Made by a program: the position numbers and the translations under genes. DNA of 62,434 nt from a virus, in IMG/VR virus record IMGVR_UViG_3300036859_000414, positions 1-62,434 of that record, one strand, 5' to 3'. How positions within the stretch are numbered: position 1 is the first letter of the stretch; each line of letters begins with the position of its first letter. A model generated the notes under the pieces. It made no database searches and was not told where the DNA came from. It worked only from the letters and a program-made list of their open reading frames with translations. Below, in pieces: positions 1 through 8,998 of this stretch.

Positions 1-3000
1 ATGGAACGCCGCCTACTGTCACGATTGGCGGATTTGCCTGCACGAGTGTCGTGGTTGTGGATGCGCACACGATCACGTGTCTTTCGCCTGTGTCGAGCGA
101 GGTTGGCACGTTCGACGTCGTAGTCACAACGATCGGCGGAAGTGCGACAGCGTATCAGGTCTTCACGTTCTATGCGTCCACGATGGCGTCTCTGTCTCCT
201 GCGTACGCGAACATCGCAGGTGGCGTAGACATCACGATCGAAGGGTACAACTTCGTAACGGGTGCCACGATCACCTTCGGCGGAGTCGCAGTCACTTCTT
301 CGACCTTCATCGACAGTGAGCACTACGTCGTTACCATTCCGAGTCACGGACAGGGGTGGGTCGATGTGGTGATGGTGGATCCTGGAGGAGCGTCGAACAC
401 GCTCACACAGGCTTTCCAGTACACTCTCTTCACTCGTGGTGAGGACATTCGGAGACAGCCTGGGATTACGATCCAGGATGCACTAGGAGCTCAACCGAAC
501 ACGTGCGCTGCGACTGTGGACGGAAGGAGTAACATTCCGATCGAAGGTGAGGAGTTCCAGATCACCGACTCGGAAGACGGGAACAGACTGCTCTTCAAGG
601 GCACGGTGCAGAGCGTTCTTACGAGGTACGAAGGTCTCACGAGTCAGCTCGTACACGATGTCACGGCTGTAGACTTTACGTTCACGCTGAACAAGTACCG
701 ACCGTTCGGACGGTACCAGAGCGTCTCGGCTACAGATATCGTCAAAGACCTTCTCGCACGCTACGCTCCGGACTTCGACCGAGAGACCTTCGTCCAGACC
801 AACCTCGTACGAGTGTCCTTCCTGTTCGATGGGAGTCAGGATCTGGCTTCCTGTCTGAGCATGATTGCACAGCAGATCGGAGGCGGGCATTGGTATGTGG
901 ACTATGACCGAAAGGTCCACTTCTTCCACGTCGTGCCTCCAGGCCTTTTCCTTCCTGCGAATCCGCAAAGCGTTGTCAACATCGCAGCAGGGACGGCTCC
1001 GACGGTTGTGCAAGGTGCTGTGATCCAGTCGACGTTCTCGTACCCTCCAGGGTGGTACTTCTTCCAGGTCACGAACGTCTACAGCAACAATCTGGAGAGC
1101 GTCCTCGGCCCTCTGAGCAATCCTGTCTACCTGGACGGGTCGCATAAAATCGACTTCTCGAACGTCGCAGTGGGAGCGACAGTTGGAACCTTCACGGTCT
1201 CGAAGCGTCGCATCTACATGCGACAGATGAGACGGCAGCCTTCCAACCAGCCCTTCGAGACCATTCTCCGATTCGCTCAGGTCGACGACAACGTTACGAC
1301 CAGCTTCACGGTTGATGGGCCTTCTGGAGGGTCCGTACTAAATCCAACGTCAGCAGCGGTCGTGAACATTCCTGGGACGGAGCCGCTTCCGAAGCAGTCC
1401 TTCGCAGCGAGACCTGAGGCTCCTCCTGCGCCAGCTCTGAGCTACACTGCGAGTGGAGGATCGAACGGAGGAGTGTTCGGAGCTCGAGTGGCGTACGTGT
1501 ATCGAGATGGAACGGTCTCGTATGCGAGCTTGCCGTCGAACACCTTGCGGATCTATCTCATTGCAGGGCAGGGAGTAGACCATTTCACGATCACAGGTCT
1601 CGTGCCTGGACCCGATGTGAACGGGACGCCTGTCATTGCACGCTTTATCCAGATCGCCATTGGCAACCCTGGCGTTGTGGCGAGTATGGAGGACGCGAAC
1701 ACGTTCATCTCGACTGGTGAGCCTGATTGGTCTGTGCCGAACGTGGTGTACGTGGTTGGAGACAACACGTCTACGACCTTCTCGACACCGAGTGCGTACG
1801 GAGTGCTGTGGCCTCCACCAGCGTCCGATCCTCTGTGGGCTGTAGGCAGAACGACGAAGTTCTACTACAACGCAGCGCAGCAGGCTGCGATCGAGCCTGA
1901 TCCTGTTCCTGTGTGGCCCAACCCAGACGGACCCTTCCTAGAAGACACAGATACACCTGCCCTCATCGACGACAGCAACGTTCTCCTGCTGAGAGATCCA
2001 CAGCTCGAGATCTTCCGCGACATGTCGCAGTTGCGGAATAGGGTCTTCGTTAAAGGACGAGGAAGTGTCACCACAGCAGCGGTGTCGATCGGAGCGGCGT
2101 CGGTCTTCGTGGCGGATGGCAATGCGTTCTCGCCGAATGGCGGTAAGGTCCTCATCGACAACCTCACTGTGATCGAGTACCTGACGGTCACGGGTGATGA
2201 GACGACGTATCTCCTATCCTTTGCAGAGTCCCTTCCAGTCGCAGTACGCAGTGGCGCTGAGATCTGTAACTTCCTCCAACTGGACGATGTCGAAGCCCAA
2301 AAGTCCCTTGGCAAGATCGAACGAGACTCTAGTGGCAACGTTACGGACGGCGTGCACGAGTACACAGTCGTAGACACGAGTCTGCGCACAGAGTTCCAGC
2401 TTTACATGCGAGCTGCTGCAGAACTCGAACTCTTCGCTCGTCCGATCATAAAGGTACGGTACGCGACACGAGATCCTCTGGCTCGGAGCGGAAAGATTCA
2501 GTCGTTCGATCTGAGCAACCCTCCTCTCAAGGGAGACTTCCTGATCCAGAGTGTCACGATCGATCAGATCCACGATGACTCGGATCAACTGCTCCCGAGA
2601 TATAATGTCGACGCTTCGAGTGTGCGGTACGAGCTCAATGACCTCCTGCTCTCGATCATCGCGAAGGGTCTGATCTCCGGAGGCTCGTCTTCCGTAGGTG
2701 TAGCTGCGACTGCTACTGCGGATGCAGTTAGCAGTCTGCACACGTGGACGACACTCGTTAAGGCGAACGACGAAGGTCGTATCAGTAACACGACACTCGC
2801 GATCGACACAGAGCTCCGGTTCAGCGGTCTGGCTGGCAGACGGTACAGAGTCCGAGGCTCCATGTACGGAACTGCTCCAGGAGCAGCCGACATAAAGTAC
2901 ACGATAGGAGGTCCGACCCTCTCACGGATCATCGCGTACCAGTTGGGTATCACGAACGCTAACGCGTTCTCAGGACCCACCAGTCCGACCGTGTACACGG

Positions 3001-3194
3001 CAAATCCTCACACCACGTACCCAACGGCTGTTGCGATCAACACGTCTACGGACGAGTACATCTGGATGAACATGGACGCTGTGATCGAGCTAGCTGCAGA
3101 CGGCGTAGTCGGTTTCTCGTGGGCTCAGAACACCTCGAACCCTACTGCAACGACCGTAGCACGAGGATCGTACCTTGAATACATAGAGTTCTAG
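1..3194 (+). CDS. Tail hub / tip protein with N-terminal IPT/TIG domains, C-terminal part
   Basis: Continuation of the frame that starts at 62284; bases 1-2 complete a split codon and TAG ends it at 3194. Two IPT/TIG domains fill roughly the first 170 residues of the joined protein. A hub-like region follows (FKGTVQSVLTRYEG, then a segment around HWYVDYDRKVHFFHV) resembling baseplate-hub or tail-associated proteins that take up a tail tip. A long beta-rich middle leads to a C-terminal domain typical of exposed structural ends. It sits after the tape measure and one small tail protein and before lysis genes, the usual place of the tip or receptor-binding complex. IPT/TIG domains often bind surface sugars. 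A host-recognition role is inferred from position and domains; no enzymatic motif was seen. Confidence 0.75.
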   Translation, partial: GTPPTVTIGGFACTSVVVVDAHTITCLSPVSSEVGTFDVVVTTIGGSATAYQVFTFYASTMASLSPAYANIAGGVDITIEGYNFVTGATITFGGVAVTSSTFIDSEHYVVTIPSHGQGWVDVVMVDPGGASNTLTQAFQYTLFTRGEDIRRQPGITIQDALGAQPNTCAATVDGRSNIPIEGEEFQITDSEDGNRLLFKGTVQSVLTRYEGLTSQLVHDVTAVDFTFTLNKYRPFGRYQSVSATDIVKDLLARYAPDFDRETFVQTNLVRVSFLFDGSQDLASCLSMIAQQIGGGHWYVDYDRKVHFFHVVPPGLFLPANPQSVVNIAAGTAPTVVQGAVIQSTFSYPPGWYFFQVTNVYSNNLESVLGPLSNPVYLDGSHKIDFSNVAVGATVGTFTVSKRRIYMRQMRRQPSNQPFETILRFAQVDDNVTTSFTVDGPSGGSVLNPTSAAVVNIPGTEPLPKQSFAARPEAPPAPALSYTASGGSNGGVFGARVAYVYRDGTVSYASLPSNTLRIYLIAGQGVDHFTITGLVPGPDVNGTPVIARFIQIAIGNPGVVASMEDANTFISTGEPDWSVPNVVYVVGDNTSTTFSTPSAYGVLWPPPASDPLWAVGRTTKFYYNAAQQAAIEPDPVPVWPNPDGPFLEDTDTPALIDDSNVLLLRDPQLEIFRDMSQLRNRVFVKGRGSVTTAAVSIGAASVFVADGNAFSPNGGKVLIDNLTVIEYLTVTGDETTYLLSFAESLPVAVRSGAEICNFLQLDDVEAQKSLGKIERDSSGNVTDGVHEYTVVDTSLRTEFQLYMRAAAELELFARPIIKVRYATRDPLARSGKIQSFDLSNPPLKGDFLIQSVTIDQIHDDSDQLLPRYNVDASSVRYELNDLLLSIIAKGLISGGSSSVGVAATATADAVSSLHTWTTLVKANDEGRISNTTLAIDTELRFSGLAGRRYRVRGSMYGTAPGAADIKYTIGGPTLSRIIAYQLGITNANAFSGPTSPTVYTANPHTTYPTAVAINTSTDEYIWMNMDAVIELAADGVVGFSWAQNTSNPTATTVARGSYLEYIEF

Positions 3195-3196
3195 CT

Positions 3197-3721
3197 ATGT
3201 CTGACCACCTCATTCCGCAACGCAGATCCGGAGACCAGGACCGAATGCTCCACGACCGGTTGAGCCATCTCGAGCGGGATCTCGCAGAGCTTAAAGTCAC
3301 GATCGGAGAGCTCCAGAATGGGTTGAGTCTTGTGAAGGTTGAGCAAGGGCATGCGAAGGAGCTGGTGTCGTCGAGGCTTAGCCTGATCGACAAGAGCATA
3401 GAGCTCCTAGGCTCGAAACTCGAGTCCTTGAGCCGAGACATCCTCACGATGGCGTCCGATGCGGACAAGACGCCTGCAGGTAGATCGCTTCTGTCCATCG
3501 TAAACCAGACCAACGCACTCTCTGCTGAGAACGCAGACACGATCGAGGCGAACGCACAGAAGACCGTTACTGCTGTGAACGAGCAGCAGGACCAGATCGA
3601 CGAGCTCAAGACCTGGAAGAACAACATTGAGGGAGTGGTCTACTTTCTCAAGTGGCTAGGTGCAGCAGGCGCCATTGCACTACTAGCTACGATTCTCAGA
3701 GCGCTGAAGATAATCCCATGA
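3197..3721 (+). CDS. Coiled-coil protein with C-terminal membrane segment (holin/XhlA-like)
   Basis: 174 residues, starting two bases after the hub stop. Residues about 15-80 form heptad-rich coiled coil (RLSHLERDLAELKVTIGELQ) and about 105-140 a second coil. One hydrophobic helix lies near the C-terminus (VVYFLKWLGAAGAIALLATI), followed by a short basic tail. Coil plus single C-terminal membrane helix resembles XhlA-type hemolysin/holin accessory proteins. It overlaps the endolysin start by ATGA, so a lysis role is likely. A virion attachment role cannot be excluded. Confidence 0.55.
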   Translation: MSDHLIPQRRSGDQDRMLHDRLSHLERDLAELKVTIGELQNGLSLVKVEQGHAKELVSSRLSLIDKSIELLGSKLESLSRDILTMASDADKTPAGRSLLSIVNQTNALSAENADTIEANAQKTVTAVNEQQDQIDELKTWKNNIEGVVYFLKWLGAAGAIALLATILRALKIIP

Positions 3722-4254
3722 CGTACACAAGTGAGGTGTTAACGACAGCATCGCAGTTCAAGCTTGAGCCGGAGCTCGTTCTGGCACAGGTGTCGGTTGA
3801 GAGTGATGGGAATCCATATGCCTGGAACCCAGAGCCGGTGTATCGATATCTCTGGAACGTCAAGCAAGGAAAGCCGTTTAGACCGCTCACTCCAGCAGAG
3901 ATCCTGTCGGAGAGGCCTCCGAAGGACTTTCCGTGCTTGGTAGGGGATCCGGACCAGGAGTTCTGGGCACAGCAGGCGTCCTGGGGTCTCATGCAGGTGA
4001 TGGGTGCGGTTGCGAGAGAGCGTGGGTTCACAGAGTCGTATCTGACAGAGCTCACAGTTCCTACCCTCAACCTCAGCGTCGGATGCAGCCTCCTCGCACA
4101 TCTGCTGCGCTGGAGCAAGAACAATAAGATCCAAGCACTTGCCGCCTACAACGGTGGGAAAGGCGGCAACTCGACTCCACCCTATCGCAACACGTCGTAT
4201 GCGCTCAAGGTCCAAAGCAAGTACCACGAACTCACGGGGAGGTTGTTCGTATGA
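3718..4254 (+). CDS. Endolysin, lytic transglycosylase (SLT/lysozyme-like fold)
   Basis: 178 residues; ATG at 3718 overlaps the upstream TGA (ATGA). Motifs of the soluble lytic transglycosylase superfamily appear in order: catalytic Glu28 in QVSVESDGNP, the SWGLMQVM motif near residue 85, the AAYNGG motif near 142 and a closing aromatic region (NTSYALKVQ). It would cut the glycan strands of peptidoglycan for host lysis. No signal peptide is visible, so it probably needs the preceding membrane protein or another holin. A virion-associated entry role is the alternative, but its place after the tail genes favours lysis. Confidence 0.85.
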   Translation: MTYTSEVLTTASQFKLEPELVLAQVSVESDGNPYAWNPEPVYRYLWNVKQGKPFRPLTPAEILSERPPKDFPCLVGDPDQEFWAQQASWGLMQVMGAVARERGFTESYLTELTVPTLNLSVGCSLLAHLLRWSKNNKIQALAAYNGGKGGNSTPPYRNTSYALKVQSKYHELTGRLFV

Positions 4255-4990
4255 AGGCAACACTGACATTGTTTGTTCTACTGCTGAGCGTGGGAAGCGC
4301 TTCGGCTCAACTCCGTCCGACTGTTGTTCTAGGAGACACGGAGAAGTTCGCATGGACAGCGTCACCTGACAACGACACAACGGTTGGCAGTCCTGCTGTA
4401 CCAGTCGTCTCGTCGTACAAAGTCCAGTTCTTCCTCAGGACAGACGTCGTGAACCAGACGACCATCCCTGTCCCGAGTCCAACCGCGGTTCCTCAGTTCA
4501 CGGTCGACGTCGGCAAGCCTCCAAAGGACGGAACAGGAACTCAACTGAGCACTCCCGTCAAGCCAATGCTCGGCACGAACGTGAACAAAGAGTACGTTGC
4601 GTTCATCGTCACGAGCGGTCCAGCAGGAGACTCACCAAGGAGTGAAGCTTCCGACCCTTTCGTCTTGCTGGGTCCGCCCCGACCTGTGGTGGGTCCAGTT
4701 CGAACCCGGCCGTAACAATACAGGTCGAGACGTGGAACACACCTGTCGCGATTGGGACGAGAGGGAAGGTCCTTTTCAAGCTCATCGCGCCGCAGAACAT
4801 CATAAAGATCGAAGTGCTGTTCTCCGTACAGGTGGTAGGAGAGGTGAGGGGAGAGGATCTTCGAGACTCGGCAGGGCTGTACTTTAGCGTTCCGAGAACT
4901 CCAGGCGATTACTCTCTGTACGTACGTGCGACAACAGTGGATGGCTGCACCACGCAGACAACTGCGGCCAGGATAGTGAGGGTGCAGTGA
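4251..4990 (+). CDS. Secreted Fn3/Ig-like protein, interrupted by a frameshift
   Basis: Starts by ATGA overlap with the endolysin. The first frame (4251-4715) has a clear signal peptide (TLFVLLLSVGSASAQ) and a fibronectin-type domain ending DPFVLLGPP. It then degenerates into Arg/Pro-rich residues and stops. A second frame (to TGA at 4988-4990) encodes a clean beta-sandwich tail ending TTAARIVRVQ but has no usable start near its beginning. The frames join if one C is added to the CCCC run at 4677-4680. I read this as one exported protein of about 245 residues broken by an indel or by a -1 shift. Function is unknown; it may sit at the cell surface or in the periplasm around lysis. Confidence 0.6.
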
Positions 4991-5451
4991 AGCTCGAAGC
5001 ACAAGTGCACGTCCACATTCACAAGCACAAGCCGCCGAAGAAGAAGCACAAGGTGGCAGTCATCCTCTGGACGTTTGGTCCCGTCCAGGAACAAGGAGCA
5101 TCAGGACCTTCTGTTGTGAGGAGAACAAAACCCATGAACCAGCTGACCGAAACTCAGTTCGTCGAAGGCGTCGTCGTTCCGAAGACCAAGAAGGGAAATC
5201 CCGCGGAGGTGCAGGATCCCGTCTTCTCGTCCTCGAACGATGCCGTCATCGCCGTCACGACCGACCCTGCCAACCCGCTTGGCGTGAAGGTGAGTGCCGT
5301 TGCGCCTGGCGCAGCACAGGTCCTTCTGTCGTTCGATGCGGATCTCGGGGATGGAGTCGAGACCGTGAACCTTGCGGCTGACTTCACCGTCATCGCCGGC
5401 AAGGCCGTCACGGCCGACTTCAACTTCGGCGCGCCGCAGGAGCAGCCGTAG
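4987..5451 (+). CDS. Small Ig-like (BIG2-type) protein, strongly codon-biased
   Basis: GTG at 4987 overlaps the upstream TGA, giving 154 residues with a His/Lys-rich N-terminus. An ATG at 5134 has a better Shine-Dalgarno (GAGGAG, ten bases upstream), giving 105 residues that hold the recognisable domain: alternating beta strands ending with a short Pro/Gln tail, like bacterial Ig-like domain 2. From 5134 the codon use turns to G/C third positions, as in the capsid genes, suggesting heavy expression. A perfect hairpin follows the stop. Probably a structural or decoration protein; the true start is uncertain. Confidence 0.6.
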   Translation: MKLEAQVHVHIHKHKPPKKKHKVAVILWTFGPVQEQGASGPSVVRRTKPMNQLTETQFVEGVVVPKTKKGNPAEVQDPVFSSSNDAVIAVTTDPANPLGVKVSAVAPGAAQVLLSFDADLGDGVETVNLAADFTVIAGKAVTADFNFGAPQEQP

Positions 5452-5463
5452 GCACAAAGGAAG

Positions 5464-5497
5464 AGCCCCTAGAGCTGGTGAGTGCTCTAGGGGCTCG
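5464..5497 (+). terminator. Terminator-like hairpin
   Basis: Thirteen-base-pair perfect stem (GAGCCCCTAGAGC / GCTCTAGGGGCTC) with an eight-base loop, 12 bases after the preceding stop. No T-run follows, so it may be a 3' stabilising or partial terminator rather than a strong intrinsic one. Confidence 0.65.
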
Positions 5498-5517
5498 ACC
5501 TGTATAGGAGGGTTGAT

Positions 5518-5716
5518 ATGAAGATGATGCTCTGGCGGTTGATCTATGCCGTCCTCGTGTTCGCACTGGTGGTTCGTGCTCCTGCCACCTGTGCTGGACA
5601 TACTGGGACTGCAGAACCTGATGGCAGGGAGTGCGTTAGCCTTGATCAGGCTTGTGTCTGGAGTCCTCGCACTGCTGTTCATTGTGTGGGGACCGGAGGT
5701 AAAGACGCTCTTCTAA
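5518..5716 (+). CDS. Small two-helix membrane protein (holin candidate), apparent frameshift
   Basis: ATG at 5518 follows a strong AGGAGGG site. The start frame gives one membrane helix (LWRLIYAVLVFALVV) and then turns Cys/Gly/Arg-rich and overruns the opposing gene. The +1 frame from about 5580 encodes a second helix (LALIRLVSGVLALLFIVWG) and stops at 5716, abutting the convergent gene. Joined near 5580 they make a holin-sized protein of about 65 residues. An independent start at 5546 in the second frame is possible but lacks a ribosome site. It is the last gene of the rightward arm, next to lysis genes. Confidence 0.5.
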
Positions 5717-6400
5717 GGCGTCGGCCAGGTCTCGGCGAGGCTGAGAGCATAGTCACGTCGGGTGCTAGGAGAGAGGTAGTCGATCTGCACAATCCCAACG
5801 CCGGGTGCAAGCCAGTAGTCCATCGTCCAGATGCTCTGGCCGGTTGGATAGGAGCATCCGGCGTTCGCGCACCAGGACTGGAAGATGTGGAGCTTGACGA
5901 CGTTGCTGAAGACGAGGCCTGCGTCGGTCGTGAACGAAGAGTAGAACGCGCTGAACGTGATCTGCTGAGTCCCGTAGTTCCAGTAGCCAGAAGACACACC
6001 TGTTGAAGCTGAGACATCCACTTGCAGTGAGCGACTGACGACGTCGTAGAGGTTCATCACGCCGCCCCACTGGATTTCCTTCCCAACGACATAAACCTTG
6101 TGCACGGAGCCGTTCCAGGTTCCGACCCTCGAGGATCTGAGAGCCGTCGTCACGATACTCCCATGCGTCCAGCCAGCCGCTACTCGAGTATTCGTCGAGG
6201 CGCGTTACTGCGTTACCACGGACAGTCCCACGAAGCACGTAGCGTCGAAGGATCGTCTTTGTCGGAGAGCCGTAGGCCGATGTATGGTCCTGAGCGATAA
6301 GCTGCTCGGTAGTAGGCAGAGGCCAGTAGTCTCGAAGATCGACAGTCTGAGCCTCTGCGCTCGAAGCCAGTAAGAGCAAGAGCAGTAGTGTTGCTTTCAT
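5713..6400 (-). CDS. Exported protein of unknown function, apparent frameshift
   Basis: The 6400-start frame begins with a signal peptide (MKATLLLLLLLASSAEAQ) and reads well to GSQILEG, then becomes Arg-rich. The neighbouring frame picks up at about 6120 with VGTWNGSVHKVYVVG and continues to a stop at 5713 as a well-composed beta-rich, Trp/Tyr-rich domain. One base gained or lost near 6120 reconnects them into about 228 residues. It is the last gene of the leftward arm, and its stop overlaps that of the convergent gene. Function unknown; presumably exported or surface associated. Confidence 0.55.
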
Positions 6401-6597
6401 CGCTTAGGAACCTCTCCTCGTAGGAACAGCTCGAAGTAGGTCTGGATCGTGTCTTCCAGGAGCTGAAGCTGGATCACGAGTGCGAGCGACGTGTTCGCTT
6501 GGTCCTGTGCGTGTCGAATCTCAGTTCTGTCGTCTGTGGAACGCTCTTTCAGTTGATCGCGATACACTTCGAGTGCTTGTCGGTCCTTGGATTCCAT
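6397..6597 (-). CDS. Small coiled-coil protein
   Basis: 66 residues, mostly charged helix (QALEVYRDQLKERSTDDRTE). Its stop overlaps the next gene's ATG by ATGA, which supports translation. The upstream membrane gene overlaps its 5' end by 77 bases in another frame, more than usual here. Function unknown. Confidence 0.55.
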   Translation of the reverse strand: MESKDRQALEVYRDQLKERSTDDRTEIRHAQDQANTSLALVIQLQLLEDTIQTYFELFLRGEVPKR

Positions 6598-6919
6598 CTA
6601 CGAACCTCACATTCAGTTCCGGCACACGGTAGTGCACGTATGACTCAGCCGGCCGGTACGACTGTGTCAGCGGAAGCGTCTCGTCCCTCCGTCCAACGGA
6701 CACGCTTCGTTGCTCTGGCAGCCGTGTAAGCGACCAGACGTTCGTACGGTTTAGCTCGCTCCGAGATCTGAGCAGAATCTCTACCGCTTTCTGGGGAGAA
6801 TTCTCCTGTGCCTCCGCTCGATAGCTAAGTGCGAACAGGATGAACAACACTCCCAAGAGTACTACGATCAAGAGCTTGACGTACGACGTGCCGAGCGAGT
6901 CGTCATCTTCGTCTTCCAT
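6521..6919 (-). CDS. Membrane-anchored small protein
   Basis: 132 residues: an acidic N-terminus (MEDEDDD), one membrane helix (LLIVVLLGVLFILFALSY) and a mixed charged tail. The last 25 residues are Arg/Ser-rich and overlap the following gene, so the tail may be a shadow created by an indel near 6600. The start overlaps the preceding gene. Probably an inner-membrane anchored early protein; function unknown. Confidence 0.55.
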   Translation of the reverse strand: MEDEDDDSLGTSYVKLLIVVLLGVLFILFALSYRAEAQENSPQKAVEILLRSRSELNRTNVWSLTRLPEQRSVSVGRRDETLPLTQSYRPAESYVHYRVPELNVRFVDGIQGPTSTRSVSRSTERAFHRRQN

Positions 6920-7178
6920 ACTTCAGCCCTCCCACAGGCTTCGAAGCTTCTACAGCCTCCGGCGGGAAGATGATCCCTTCCTCCCGCTTCCACTCCCACG
7001 CAATGCTATCACCCTTGTCGGTGATGATGACACGCACGGTTGTTCCGAACTGAGCGCCGACGGACGTGCTGTAGTGGATCGCTGCGTCCACAGCTTCCTT
7101 CGCAGTCACGTTCCGTCGGACGTATTCGTACTGCTCGTCTACGAAGAACTGACACACATCGTAGAGATCGTCAGGCAC
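6903..7178 (-). CDS. Hypothetical protein, 91 residues
   Basis: GTG start; compact alpha/beta composition with a segment (VRVIITDKGDSIAWEWK) and a basic C-terminus. It overlaps the next gene by 17 bases. A 96-base gap separates it from the ligase gene upstream. I do not recognise the family. Confidence 0.6.
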   Translation of the reverse strand: MPDDLYDVCQFFVDEQYEYVRRNVTAKEAVDAAIHYSTSVGAQFGTTVRVIITDKGDSIAWEWKREEGIIFPPEAVEASKPVGGLKYGRRR

Positions 7179-7274
7179 TCTTTACTCTCCTTCTACGCCT
7201 TCTAGGTGCGAAGTGAGTAGGCATGGGCGAGAGGTCTAGTCTCATCACCCATCGCCAGAACCTCCTCCACCGAC

Positions 7275-8216
7275 CTAAGTTGCGCTGTCCCAATGGTCCC
7301 ACCGTGGGTGTCGGTACGACCCGTCGGGTGTGCGGCTCTGGTACTCGATCCAGAGCTTCCGGCCGACGGAGGGATGGTTCGTACGGTACTTCACCTTGCG
7401 AGCTCCGAGCTTCACTTCTGCGTATTGAGCTTCGCCCTTGACCATCTTACTCTGCAGGTTGAGCTGCGTGAGCTCGAAGTCGTTCAGCGTCTTCACGACG
7501 GTCACGAACCCTTCAGGGTCTTCGACTACGGCGCATGCGAACTCGCCACGGTCCATGATCTCGCCTTGCGTAGGAGTGAAGCCGATGACGGTCATGCACT
7601 CGCTCTGAAGCTCTTTCACTTTGAGCCACGTCTTGCGCCGCTTGCCAGGTTCGTAACGAGAGCTGATCTCCTTGAGGATGATCCCTTCGCCGCCTTGATC
7701 CCAGATCGCTCCGACCATCTCTGTCACGTGGTCCCAGTCGCGTACGGTCATGTACGTCGAGAGTCGAACAGCACTCTCGGGAGAGACACGACCGTCGGTG
7801 AAGAGCTTCTCGAGCATCATCCTCCTCTCCTGCCACGGGTGCATGATGACAGAATCCTCGTGCCGTTCGACCACGTCGAACGCGATGTAGTGGAGGAGCT
7901 TCTCGTTCGAGAGGTCCGTGACGTTCGAACTGTAGCCTCGTGGTACGACGAGCTCTCCGTCATAGAGTGCCGGTGGCAGCATAGAGAGGATCTCGATGAG
8001 ATGCTTCGGCAGATTGCGATAGTTGCCAAGACGACTCCACGCCAGCACGTTGAGCTGGTTGGAGGAGTATGTCTTGCCTTCTACCCTCGGATGCACTCGC
8101 ACGAGCATTCGATGCCCGTCGAACTTCTCTTCTGCGACCCACTTACCCTTTGGGAGCTTGTCGGTCGCGGTTGCGAGCATTGGTTGTAGTAAGCCGTTCA
8201 CGTTCTCTCCCTTCAA
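7275..8216 (-). CDS. ATP-dependent DNA ligase
   Basis: 313 residues, the size of a minimal viral ligase. The N-terminus has LQPMLA typical of the family, then motif I with the adenylated Lys31 (AEEKFDGHRM), motif III (LHYIAFDVV), motif IV (GGEGIILKE) and motif V (KTWLKVKE). The OB-fold part follows to the C-terminus. It seals nicks during phage replication and repair. The first residues overlap the preceding small gene by 74 bases; no downstream start would keep the LQPMLA motif. Confidence 0.93.
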   Translation of the reverse strand: MKGENVNGLLQPMLATATDKLPKGKWVAEEKFDGHRMLVRVHPRVEGKTYSSNQLNVLAWSRLGNYRNLPKHLIEILSMLPPALYDGELVVPRGYSSNVTDLSNEKLLHYIAFDVVERHEDSVIMHPWQERRMMLEKLFTDGRVSPESAVRLSTYMTVRDWDHVTEMVGAIWDQGGEGIILKEISSRYEPGKRRKTWLKVKELQSECMTVIGFTPTQGEIMDRGEFACAVVEDPEGFVTVVKTLNDFELTQLNLQSKMVKGEAQYAEVKLGARKVKYRTNHPSVGRKLWIEYQSRTPDGSYRHPRWDHWDSAT

Positions 8217-8343
8217 GCTGCTCGAGACCTTCTCGGAGCTTACGCTGCGCGTTCAGTTGTGATGGTGTTAGAGGACTGTGCGACGCTCGTTCGTCGAGCG
8301 CCGACAGTGCTCCTTCGATCTGGCTGCGTGTGAGTTTCCTCAT
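8143..8343 (-). CDS. Small basic helical protein
   Basis: 66 residues, ATG at 8343 overlapping the stop of the metallopeptidase-like gene (ATGA). Helical and charged (RSQIEGALSALDER), with an Arg/Thr-rich tail lying inside the ligase start region. Function unknown; the tail may be non-essential overlap. Confidence 0.5.
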   Translation of the reverse strand: MRKLTRSQIEGALSALDERASHSPLTPSQLNAQRKLREGLEQLEGRERERLTTTNARNRDRQAPKG

Positions 8344-8870
8344 GACAGTATCTTCTTGGCGAAGCGCCGAAGTGCATCTGGGTCGCTTCGAGCCTTGAGC
8401 GCTCGTTCGGTCTTGATACGCTGAGACGCTCTGATGTAGATGTCGATGCCGAGCCGTTGTGCCTTTTGCTCGTAGGACCGAAGGCCGTGCAGCTTGACAT
8501 GCTCCATCTCGTTGTTCCACTCGAGTGCGTTCGCTTCTGCCCACTCCCAAGCTGAGCGCTCACGAAGCACTTCGAGCCGGTCGAACTCATCCTGATCCGA
8601 CGTCTGCATAATCCCAAGTGGGTGCAGATGATGTCCGAGCTCGTGCAACGCGATTGCGTACGTCGCGTGGTTTGTGATCGGTGCGACAGCGATACCTCGA
8701 ACCTTCACAGGACGGATCTCTCCTGTGATGAGGTTCTGAGCCATCATCTCTACGTCGACCGCCATTGCTGCTTCGGCCGAGACCTTCTGTCCTGCAACTT
8801 CGAAGAGCAGTTGGATCTGGAAGGCCTTGCCGAGCGCTTCGATATGTGCCGAGAGTTGGTCGATGGTCAT
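8340..8870 (-). CDS. Putative zinc metallopeptidase-like protein (HExxH)
   Basis: 176 residues from ATG 8870, chosen because it couples to the preceding stop. HELGHH at residues 76-81 is the zincin signature; the rest is helical with no signal peptide or membrane segment, so it acts in the cytoplasm. The third metal ligand is not obvious, though several Glu/His follow within 50 residues. Either an active protease acting on host or phage proteins, or a degenerate zincin fold. Neighbours give no direct clue. Confidence 0.65.
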   Translation of the reverse strand: MTIDQLSAHIEALGKAFQIQLLFEVAGQKVSAEAAMAVDVEMMAQNLITGEIRPVKVRGIAVAPITNHATYAIALHELGHHLHPLGIMQTSDQDEFDRLEVLRERSAWEWAEANALEWNNEMEHVKLHGLRSYEQKAQRLGIDIYIRASQRIKTERALKARSDPDALRRFAKKILS

Positions 8871-8998
8871 CTCTTCACCGAGTGCACCACTCGCACTCCG
8901 CACGAGCAGTACGAGACGAGCACAGGATGGCCATTCTCCACACCAGCGACTGGCTCAGGTAGTTCCTTCTGACACTCAGGGCATTTTAGTGCTGGCAT
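8867..8998 (-). CDS. 43-residue zinc-ribbon protein
   Basis: ATG at 8998; CPECQKE near the start and CSCGV near the end form a CxxC...CxC ribbon. It overlaps its neighbours by 4 bases (downstream) and 23 bases (upstream). One of many tiny zinc-binding proteins in this arm; function unknown. Confidence 0.6.
   Translation of the reverse strand: MPALKCPECQKELPEPVAGVENGHPVLVSYCSCGVRVVHSVKR

Noticed and set aside
4597-4887. Rightward 96-codon frame inside the broken Fn3-like gene
   Set aside because: Third frame of the same region with Arg/His/Gly-rich composition; the other two frames give the coherent protein.
7179-7274. Arg-rich 17-codon frame before the 6903-7178 gene
   Set aside because: No ribosome site and very low complexity.
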